Assembly: GCA_023807065.1 (NCBI GenBank)
Contig: JAJJLU010003491.1
Coordinates: 1 to 64,000 of the forward strand
Length of the DNA: 64,000 nucleotides
Source of the DNA: Isotricha intestinalis
Lineage: Eukaryota; Ciliophora; Litostomatea; Vestibuliferida; Isotrichidae
Direction of reading: 5' to 3'
Each line of letters starts with the position of its first letter. Positions within the stretch are counted from its first letter, which is position 1. The notes beneath the pieces are model-generated. The model had not been told where the DNA came from and searched no databases. It worked only from the letters and a program-made list of their open reading frames with translations. Positions 9,943 through 20,400 of the stretch are shown here, in pieces. The translations under genes and the position numbers were made by a program.

Positions 9943-10596
9943 AGAAAAGGAAAATTCTCCACAGTTAAAGATTATTTAATATATTTTTGATATTTTATTG
10001 ATAATAATTATATTTATAATTTTATTTTTATTATTGAAATTTTTAAGTTCATGTATGTTTATGAATTCTCTTTTGAACAAATTATATTTGTCATATTTTT
10101 TTATTTAATATAGTGTAAATTGTGAAATTAAAACAATCTAAATCTAAAAAAAAATATTATCATAATTAAAAAATGACATAAACTAAAAATCAAAAAAAGA
10201 AATTGAAAGATAATCAAAATCACTTGAATCAATTCAATGAAATTCAAAAAAAAAGTTTTAACTGATAGAAAGTTCATTCAAACCAAGAATAATATTATTT
10301 CTTAAAAATTTTTAAATTTAAATTAGAATAAGATTATGAATTAAAAATAAAAAAAAAATAAATATAACAATGAAATTAAGTGTAATTAAAAGTCAGAACA
10401 AATTGATATTATTTAAGTCAAATAAAGGTATTTATAAAAGTATTTATTATATTATTTAAATTTTCAACTAAAATATTAAATAAAATAAAATAGTCTATAA
10501 GATTGAAAATAATAAATAATTTACAAAACATAAAAAATGTACATTATTGAATTTTAATGAATCAAAAATAATTGAAATTTGAAATTTTCTAATTAT
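9943..10596. other. Intergenic, nothing recognised
   Basis: About 650 bp of A/T-rich sequence with stops in every frame, between the Rab relic and the 3' end of the potassium channel gene. No motif or RNA gene is seen. Confidence 0.5.
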
Positions 10597-13500
10597 TTAA
10601 TCAAATATATTTGAAGTTCTTTTCCTAGCATCCAAAACTTTTTGAGCAGAGTCAAATTTGTCTTGAAGTTTTTTTTTTAAAGTAGAAAAAACATCATTAA
10701 TTCTTTCATGTTTTTCAATTAATTCTTTATACTCTTTTTTTTCATTTTTAATTCTATTTAACCTTTTATTTAATTGTTGAATAATTTCTTTTTGATACAT
10801 TTGAACATCTTTATAAGTACTTTCTGAATTATTACATAATATTAACATTCTACAACCATGTGTTAATAATAACCAAGGAGGAGGATTAGTAATAAAAATT
10901 GGCCAATAAGGATGGCTAATATCAACATTATCTAAATTTATTTTATCATTAAAACTTTTTTCTTTTAATTTTTTTGACATTTTAAAAAAATTAAAATCAC
11001 CTGAATTTCCATTCATAAAAGTATTATGACTTGTGAAAATATCTATTCCTTCAGATTTGTGATTTTCTTGATTTAAATTTATTCTTATTTTCCCTTCATT
11101 TTTTAATTTCCAATATTCTAAAGGATTATCTATATAAATTCCTAATATCATTAAGGGATTTTTTAAACAAATCATATCTGTAAATAAATTTGAAAATTCT
11201 TTTCCTATATAACTTTCTGGAACATCTAATGTTATTGTTAATGGAATTCCTTCTTTATTTTTTTTACCATTTAGTCCCATTTCATTATTTATTCCTAATG
11301 ATAATAATTCTATCCATGCATTTATTATATTTTCTTTTTCTTCTGCCATACATATTATTCTATTAAAATGATTTAAATATAATAATTGACCTTGCATAAA
11401 TAAAGGATGAAAAAATTCATTTTTGTATAATTTTTTGTTTGATATTATTTTAGTTCCTAAATAATTTAAAGATGATATATTATTTAATTCTATTAAACAT
11501 TTCACATTAAAATAAAAATTTATTGATCTATATGATAATATATTCATTAAATCTTCATCAAAACTTTCAATTGGATTTACTAAATTTTCAATTAAATAAA
11601 AAACAAAAGAAGCTTCTTCTAAATTTATATTAATTAAATGATAAGGATTTGTATAATTTCCTTTTAAATAAAATAAATTTTGAAATTGACACATTAATTT
11701 AAATATTTTTTCATTAGCTTTTGAATTATCACAAAAAATGCAAATAGATTTATTAGGAAAATGATAAGAAAGTAATTGAATTAATTTAACTAATCCATCT
11801 TGAAAGCCAAAAATAATAATATGTTTATGTATAAATTGTTTTATATTTTTATGAGCAACATCAATAATTCTATTTTCATAAAAATCTCTAATTATATTTT
11901 CGTTTGAAATTTTATAATTTTTATTATCATATCTTTTATGTATTTTTTTAAGTAAAGAAGTTTGAACATCAATTAAAGCTTTATCATTAAAACTTTGTAA
12001 AAAAATTAAATTATTATTAGTAATTTCATCATTGGAAAATTTCTTCATTCCAGTAATAAATTTAGTTTTTCTTTTAACATAAGTATTTCTAGGAGAATTT
12101 CCTTCTGATTGACTAATACCATAATTAGTAAAACTTTTTAAATTTTTGACTTTTTTTTCATTTTTAGTTTTTGACTTTAATATATTATTAAAATTAATAG
12201 TTTCTTGAGTAGAAACAGCTCTATCAATTTTGCCAGATTTGCTAATATTATCATGATTAATAGTAATTGAGGGTCTGATATTAATATTAGAATCTCTTTG
12301 AAATAATTTATCAGGTAAAGCAGAAAATCCTCCTCTTCTTTGTAATCTTGGTGCTAATTTTTGTTCCATTGAATTTAATGAATTATTATTATCTTCTTTT
12401 GAATTTTTAGAACTTTTAAATGAATTAATTGATTCATTATCTATTTTAGATTTTTCTCTTTCTTCAATAAATATATCTTCTTCTGGAAATTGGTTTAATA
12501 TATTTTGAATATAATTTTCTTCAGTATTTTCATATGAAATAAATATTCCAGGTGTAAAAGACATTATTTTATAATCTGAAGGAAATAATTTTATTGGAGT
12601 TTTATTACCAAAAAATCTACTTCTTTTTTCATCTATAACACCAATTAAAAGAATTGGTCTATTTATACTATATAAATCACTTATTGCTATTTTAGTTAAA
12701 TAATTTAATATTGATTTACTATATATTAATCTTAAACATTCATAGAAATCTTTTCCCCAAAAATATTTTGGAAATTTAATTATATTTAATCTATTTTCAC
12801 ATCCTAATGCATATGCTTGAATACATTGAGGAAAATTTAATATTTCCATATTTTCTAATTCATGGTTAAAATTATTAAAAAGTAAATTTTGAATAAAATT
12901 TGCATATCCAGGATTAAAAATACTTTTTGATAATATTAATGATTTTATTCTGAAAATTGGGATTATTTTCTTTATTTTTATTTTATTTGTTACTCCGGGA
13001 TTTAATAAACCCATAATTCCTTGAGCTTTATTTGTTGTTGGTTTTTTAAATATCATTGTTTTACCTGTTTCAGTTAATTTATGTGAAAATATTCTTTCTG
13101 AATAAAGTGTTTGAACATAAGTAGGTATTTCATTAAAATATTCTTTTATTTTTAAAACAATAAATTCATTTACTTTTTCACTTTTATCACAATATTCAAA
13201 ATCAATTCTAGAAAAAATAATGATATTTTTAGCTTGAGATAAATTAGCTCTTTCTAAAACTTCAAGATCAATTTCTTTAGATTTTATTAAATAAACATGA
13301 TTATAAGGAAATTCATTACTTTCTAAATTTCCAATTTCTCTACTTATTATAATAATTACTTGTTTAGCATTATCTTTTTTTAATTCACATAAAACAGGAA
13401 AAAGTGATATGGTATTATCACAAACTAAAACAATATGGTCTTTAAAAGAGTATTTAGTATAATTTTGCCAAATAATCATTAATTGAACTAATTTAGACAA

Positions 13501-14328
13501 TTCAAAAGTTACAAGAGATATAAAACCTAAAATTATTATAATCATATAAAATCTTGAAAATATTCCATTTGGATAATAATCTCCATAACCTAAAGTTGTT
13601 GTTGTTACTACTAAAAAATAAAAAGCATCAAAAAATTTCATTTTTTTATTAAATGTAAAATGTATTTTTATTCCATTTAAATCTTGAAATGAAATTAATA
13701 AACTTGAAGATATGAAATATAAAGATAAAAAAAATAATATTGTTAATACAATTTCTATTTGTAAATTTGATAATCTTCCATTTGTATGTTCTTTATTATT
13801 TGTTAATTGAAGATACCTTAATGATTGATATATTTTTATAATTCTAATACTTTTAAAACAATTGAAAAATTTTCTTAATTTATAATCTTTGAAAGAATAT
13901 AGAATAAAACTTGGAATTAAAGATATAATTTCTAATAATAAATATTCTATTTTAAAAACATCAAAAAAAAATAAATAAAAAAAAAACTCAATTACAAAAT
14001 AAATAGAACAAATTAAATCAATGATTTGATAAGGATTTTTAATATGAATATCTTTTTCATTCTTATAAGTTACTATACAAAAAATAACAACATTCACAAA
14101 ATTAACAAAATTTGATAAAAAATAAAAGACAAAATTAAAAATTTTATTTTGCAATTCTTGACATTTCATATTTTCATAATAAGATTGATTTCTATATTTT
14201 ATTTTTTTAAAATAATGTTTTCTATATTTATTTTTAACATAACTAAAACCACTCATTTTTGAAATTGAGTTTTTATGAGTGTCATGACTTAAATTATTAT
14301 ATTGTGTTTTAGCATTTGAATGATTCAT
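10597..14328 (-). CDS. Slo/BK-like calcium-activated potassium channel
   Basis: A 1243-residue channel subunit. Hydrophobic segments at about residues 60-285 form a six-helix voltage-channel core. S4 near 155-175 carries spaced basic residues (RKFFNCFKSIRIIKIYQSLR). The pore has the selectivity filter TTTTLGYGDYYP near 243-254. An RCK/TrkA-N-like domain begins at FKDHIVLVCDN near 293, and a second at KHIIIFGFQDGL near 832, separated by a long Ser/Asn-rich insert. This tandem RCK layout is that of Slo channels, which pass K+ when Ca2+ or another ligand binds the gating ring. The last 70 residues form a charged coiled coil. In ciliates such channels influence membrane excitability and ciliary beating; that role is inferred. 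Confidence 0.92.
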   Translation of the reverse strand: MNHSNAKTQYNNLSHDTHKNSISKMSGFSYVKNKYRKHYFKKIKYRNQSYYENMKCQELQNKIFNFVFYFLSNFVNFVNVVIFCIVTYKNEKDIHIKNPYQIIDLICSIYFVIEFFFYLFFFDVFKIEYLLLEIISLIPSFILYSFKDYKLRKFFNCFKSIRIIKIYQSLRYLQLTNNKEHTNGRLSNLQIEIVLTILFFLSLYFISSSLLISFQDLNGIKIHFTFNKKMKFFDAFYFLVVTTTTLGYGDYYPNGIFSRFYMIIIILGFISLVTFELSKLVQLMIIWQNYTKYSFKDHIVLVCDNTISLFPVLCELKKDNAKQVIIIISREIGNLESNEFPYNHVYLIKSKEIDLEVLERANLSQAKNIIIFSRIDFEYCDKSEKVNEFIVLKIKEYFNEIPTYVQTLYSERIFSHKLTETGKTMIFKKPTTNKAQGIMGLLNPGVTNKIKIKKIIPIFRIKSLILSKSIFNPGYANFIQNLLFNNFNHELENMEILNFPQCIQAYALGCENRLNIIKFPKYFWGKDFYECLRLIYSKSILNYLTKIAISDLYSINRPILLIGVIDEKRSRFFGNKTPIKLFPSDYKIMSFTPGIFISYENTEENYIQNILNQFPEEDIFIEEREKSKIDNESINSFKSSKNSKEDNNNSLNSMEQKLAPRLQRRGGFSALPDKLFQRDSNINIRPSITINHDNISKSGKIDRAVSTQETINFNNILKSKTKNEKKVKNLKSFTNYGISQSEGNSPRNTYVKRKTKFITGMKKFSNDEITNNNLIFLQSFNDKALIDVQTSLLKKIHKRYDNKNYKISNENIIRDFYENRIIDVAHKNIKQFIHKHIIIFGFQDGLVKLIQLLSYHFPNKSICIFCDNSKANEKIFKLMCQFQNLFYLKGNYTNPYHLININLEEASFVFYLIENLVNPIESFDEDLMNILSYRSINFYFNVKCLIELNNISSLNYLGTKIISNKKLYKNEFFHPLFMQGQLLYLNHFNRIICMAEEKENIINAWIELLSLGINNEMGLNGKKNKEGIPLTITLDVPESYIGKEFSNLFTDMICLKNPLMILGIYIDNPLEYWKLKNEGKIRINLNQENHKSEGIDIFTSHNTFMNGNSGDFNFFKMSKKLKEKSFNDKINLDNVDISHPYWPIFITNPPPWLLLTHGCRMLILCNNSESTYKDVQMYQKEIIQQLNKRLNRIKNEKKEYKELIEKHERINDVFSTLKKKLQDKFDSAQKVLDARKRTSNIFD

Positions 14329-14472
14329 ATTTTTTTAAAATTTATTTTACAATAATAAATATTTTTATAACATTGTAAAAAATATTATTAAAAAAATATG
14401 TTTTAAAAAATAAATTATTTGATTTAAACAATTTATTCAAAAAATAAATTATTTTATATAAAAAGACTCTTT

Positions 14473-17400
14473 TTATTTATTATCTATATTTCTTTTAAAG
14501 AAATTAGCAAATCTAGTGTTATTTTGTATTTTAGCTTTTTCCATTAAATCATCATATTTAACACTAACATTATCTAATTGCTTTCTATTTAATTGTTTTC
14601 TCAAAGGCTTATCACTTTCTTTATGATAAGTTTCAAAGCAATTTAATAATTCAAAAGGTAATTTAGAATTTTTAATAAATTCTCTTAAAATTTCTGCATA
14701 TTTTTTCTTTGCATATTCATTATTATTTGGATTATTAGCTTTTAAATAAAGAGCTAAATATTTTAATGAAGTTTCTCTAACATTTAAATAAGGATATTTA
14801 ATCCTATGATTACTTAATTCTAACATACCTTTAGTTATTAAAGAACCAAAAGTAAATTCTAAATAATTAACAGTATTATTAAATGAAATTTGTTTTTCTG
14901 CAAATTCATTATCTTCTTCATTAACTTTTTTTACTGGTAATTCTAAATTAATATATTTATTAGGATTTTCTTTAAATTTCCTTAAATTAGGCATAGATAA
15001 AAATTTATAATATTTTCCACCATATTTAAGAGCATAATCTAATTTTCCTATTTTCATTAAATTATCTTCAACAATAGTAACTGGACAACAATCTTGATAT
15101 TCAAATCTAATATTTAAACCTAATTTAACATGCTCTTCATCATTTTCTTCATCAATATCTCCTTCGTCTGAATCATTTTCACTTTCTTCTTCTACTTTTT
15201 CTATTATTTCATCTTGATATAATATTTCTGCTATATTTTCAGCAGATAAATTTTTTGGAGGATGAATGACATTTTCTACTTCTAATATATAATTTTTAAA
15301 ATCTTCTGGATTTTTCATAAATTGTTCTACTTCATTTTCATTTGATAATAAATGAAATTGGGTTACGAAATTTTCTTCTTCATCTTCATCTTCTTTTTCT
15401 TTTGGAGAATTTATTTCTGATGAATTTTCTATTCTGTTTGAATCTGATGATAAATTTCTATATGTTGATCCAATTCCACCTTCTCCTTCTTCTCTTTTTC
15501 CTTCCTCTTTTTTTTCTTCTTCTTTTTCTTCTTCATTGTTTTCTTCATTATTTTCTTCATTGTTAACTTCATTATTTTCTTCATTATTTTCTTCTTTATT
15601 TTCTTCATTGTTTTCTTCTTTATTTTCTTCTTTATTTTCTTCATTGTTTTCTTCATTGTTTTCTTCTTTTTTTTCTTCTTCTTTTTTATTTTCTTCATTT
15701 TTTTCACTTTCAACTTCTTCTATTTTTTCTTCTGCAATAATATCTTTCTTTGGAGTATAAATAATAAAATTATTAAAGGAATCATTGATATGTTTATTAT
15801 ACTTAAAAATTCCTTCAGTTTTTAAAGCAATTGGAGAATAAAGTAATAAATTAGTTTTCTGATGATTAACATATAATAAACTTGAAATTAATTTCTTAGG
15901 AGTAAAACAGGTTAATTGGCAAGGTAAATCCAAACTTAAATTTCTAGCAAATTTCATTTCATATTTTTTCCTATTTTCTAAAATTTTGGCAATTTGATCT
16001 TTTAAATACCATTTACTTTTAGTAGTATCAAAATATCTAATATCATATTGTTTATCTCTATAAACACTTAAAATATCTTCTAAATGACTTTTTTTTAAAT
16101 TAAATCTTTCGTTTACAACTTCTGGAATTCCTTTAAACATTTTTCTAGAAAGACATCTTTTAATATTAGTTAAGTAATCACATTCAGCTACAAAAATAAA
16201 ATCAGGTTTAAAAGTATCAGCTAAAATATTAGCTTGCCAAAGTGAAAAAGGAAATCCATCTATAACTACATTATCATTAATCATATCTTCCATTGATATT
16301 CTTCGATAAATAATATTAAATATAATATCATCATGTGTTGGTTCTCCATTATAAATAGTATCCATAATAGATTGTTTCAAATGACAATCATGTAATTTTT
16401 CAACACACTCTAAAATAGCTTTCCTAACAGTAACTCTTTTATATCCCATATATTCTTCCATCATTTTAGAAATAGTACTTTTACCAGAACATTCATTTCC
16501 AATAACAAATATTATTGTTCTTCCTCTCATTGGATATGAATCTTTAGGACATTCTAATCCAGTTCTATAATCTAAGGGATTTTCTATAAAATATTTTTTT
16601 TCTTCAGGAGAATTAAATACATAAACTCTATCACGATAAACTAATGGATAATCTGTTCTTATACATAATTGACTTGGGTTTACAGGTGAAAGAAGGGAAT
16701 ATACACTTTGTTGATATACTTCTGAATTATATAATAAATCACGTACTTTTCTTAAGGAAAGTGGATTTTCAAATTTTTTATCATTTACTAATTGCTTTTC
16801 TATTAAATTTCTTCTATTATTTATATATGGTTCTAATTCTAACAATAAATTCTTATATACATTATCTTTATTTGTATCATTATTTATTTCTATTACTGGA
16901 ATTCCTTTTTCTTTCAAAGCATCAATTAATGCTTGAATATTATTAACATTATTTTCAAATCTTTGACTTAATTTGTCTTTTTCTTGTTGAATTAAAGCAT
17001 CTTTTTCTATTAAATCAGGATCAGGACTTTTCCAAATATCTTCTAATTCTTCAGGTGTTAATTCAATTTGGATTTCTTCTAAAGTAGGCATTGTTTTTTT
17101 AGGTTTTTCTTCTTTTTTTTCTTCACCTTCTTCTTCACCTTGATTGTCATTATTTTCACCCTCAGCTTCAAATTCAGCTTTTAATTCATCAAATTTTTCT
17201 TGTTTTTTCTGTTTAATTAAATCATCTTCTTTTTGTTTTCTTTTATCATTACTTTCTTTTAACATTTTCTCATACATTTTATCAATTTCTTCCATATGAA
17301 AATGACGATCCATAATAGATTTCATATTAACTTTAAATATTACCATAACATTAGGAACTCTTCTACTTTCATATAATAAATCAATAAATGGAGTTGAAAC

Positions 17401-20400
17401 TTTTTCTTCCATATTAAACCATCCTGCATCATATATTGTTGGGGTTAATGGATTAAATAAACTTTTAAATATACTTTTATCATTTTCAACTGCATTATAA
17501 TCTTCTCCTTCTTCATCTAAAGCAGCATCTTCTTTTATTGCATCATCAATATTAATTAATGGCTCTCCTTCAGCATCTGGATTTTCTTTTTTGGCTTCTT
17601 CATTTTTTTCTTGGATTTCTGCATTTTGTTTTTCTAATTCTTCTCTTTTTTTTTGTATTCTAATACTTTTTCTATCTAATCTTTGTTTTTCCCAAATTTT
17701 CATAAATTCATTTTGAATTTCTCTTTTACTAAATTTAAATTGTTTACATAATAAATCACTATAAAAAGTAGTTCCAGCACCTTGATAACCAGTAATCATA
17801 ATATGAGGAGGAGGAACATCAATAGGCAAAAGTGATCCATTTTGTCCAACATACATTGCAGGATTATTTCTGAATTTTTCCATTTCTTTCTCACCTGATA
17901 TTCTATATAATCTTTGATTTACTTGTAATTCATTTGCTTCTGGAGAATAAAATAACCAATTATCTTCTTTATAAATTACTGGACAAAATAATCCAAATGG
18001 TCCTCTACTTAAAGGATATTTATCTTCTCCAATATCTCCTGGTAATATTACTTTTTCTTCAGAATCAACTTTAATATTAAATGGATTTAAAGCATTTTCT
18101 AATTTTAATTGAAGTTGATCTAATGGTTCAGCATATCCAGCTTCAATAACACATTCTTCATTATTTACATTATATTTCTCTTTTAACATTGTTATTATTT
18201 CCTCGTATTTTGCTACTTCTGCCTTTACTTTCTCTATTTCAGCTCCTTGTTTTTCTTCATCTAAATTTGCAAAATTTGGGTTTCTTCTTAAAATTAATTC
18301 TTTTATTCCTTCATCAGTTTCATCTTTTATATATATTATTCTATCCATTTTTATATTAAAATCACCTAATTTTGTTACTTCATCTTCATTTAAAGGATGA
18401 TTTAATAATATTATTCCATTTACTCTAGGATGATTACCTTTTTCATCAAAAGCAAGGAAAAAATTATCTGAACGTAAATCTTCAATAACATAATCTTCTT
18501 CAGGAGGAAAAGGATTTCTTTTTTCTTTTTCTTCAAGTTCTTTTTCTTTCATTTCTTTCTCTTTTTCCTTTTCAGCTAAATGATCTAAATAAGCTTGAGC
18601 TCTTTTATCTTTTTCAACTTCATAAAGAGATCTTGCACATTCAGTCATTTCCTTAAATAATTCTTCTTCTAATTTTGCTTCTTCTTCTAATCTTTTTTTC
18701 TCAGCTTCTTCTTCTTCAATTCTAATTAATTCATCTTTTTTAGCTTGTTCAACTCTATCAACAGCTTCTTGCATTCGATTAAATAAATGAACTAATTTAT
18801 CAGAATGATATTTAACCCAATAAATAAATTGTTCTTTAGTTCTTTTTTTATCTAAAGGAATACCAAGATAATCACACATAAAAACAATTTTAGAAACGAA
18901 ATTATCAGGTTTTCTATCTGCAGGTTTTTTAGTAGAATTAGCTAAAACTTCTTTAAATTCAGATGCACTAAAATGAACTCTTCTAGTATAAACACTATTT
19001 ATTTCTGGTTCTTCCCAAGTTTTTTGATATTCTCTAACACTATCAAATATTTCTTCCATATTAATTATTTTCCAATGATATATTTGACTTAACATATTTG
19101 CTATTGTTTTCTTACCACTTTGTGGAGGTCCTATTATAGATATTCTATAATTTTGAGGAACTTGAGGAGGTTCACAAATATATTTTTTAGGATTTTCTAA
19201 AAATTTCTTTCTATTATCATCACTTACAAATAAGAAAACTCTACTAAAATAACTTGCTGGAAATTCTGTACTTCCAGTTAATATTAAATAATCATCTTTT
19301 AAAGCTACTGGATCTATTTGTTTCCAAGGTGACCATCTTCTAAATGGAATTACTCCTTCTCTTCCATCCATTAATAATCCTTTGAAATCTCCTCCTTCTA
19401 AATTTTTTGCTATTGGTCTTAAAGGATTGGCAAAATCTAATTGACATTTAATTAAATTTGATATTTCATCATAATCTAATCCAGTGGTGTCTATTTTTAT
19501 ATAATAATTTGTTTTTAATGTTTCTACATATTCCATTACTTTTGGATATTGAATATCTTCATAATATTTTAATTGTTCTTCAAATATTTTATCATTATCT
19601 GTTATTTCTAATAAATCTTCTTTTTTTGGAATTTTTTCCAATTCTTCTTCTGTTAATTCTACTTCAGGTTCTGGTTCTGGAACAATTGGTTTATTTTCTT
19701 CATCATATTCAATTTCATCTTCTAAAATTTCTTTTTTAGCAACTTTTGGTTTTTTCATTAATTCAATATCTCTCTCACTTATAATTTTCAAAGTTTTCAT
19801 ATTAAATTTCATTTTATTATTTCTTTCTCTTAATTCATCTTTATTCATATATAAATCAACAACGTAATCAACAGTAATTTTCCCATAAAAACCATTTAAA
19901 ATTTTTTCACAGAAACTTTGAGTATCATTATTAGGATCATTATTTTTTTCAAATATATTAGAAATCATATCAATAACAATACCTCTTGAATTAGCAAAAT
20001 CACTATGTAATATATGCATAAACATTCTTTGCATATTTAATTCAGAAATACCATTTCCATTAATAATATCATTATAAACAGCTAATTCAATTTCATTTAA
20101 AACTGAATCAACTCCTGGTTTTTCTCTTTTTTTTGGAGGAGGATCCCAAGAAGCTAAATAAGGATTCTCATCTTTTTTCTTTTTAACTTTTTTCTTATCT
20201 TCTTTCTTCTTTTCTTCATCTTTCTTTTCTTCATCTCCTTCTTCTCCATTTCCTTCTTCACCTTCCTTATTTTCTTCTGGTGGATTTTCTTCTTCCCAAG
20301 TTAACATTTTTTCCTCATATTCTGCAACTTTTTGAAATATTTTATCAAAAAATTTTTGAGGCTCTAATATTTCCATTTCTAAATCTTTTGATAATTTCAT

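Noticed and set aside
15429..15760. Open frames opposite the Glu-rich part of the adenylate kinase gene
   Set aside because: They are mirror images of the NNEE/NKEE repeat in other frames, made only of Ser/Phe/Leu or Lys/Met repeats.
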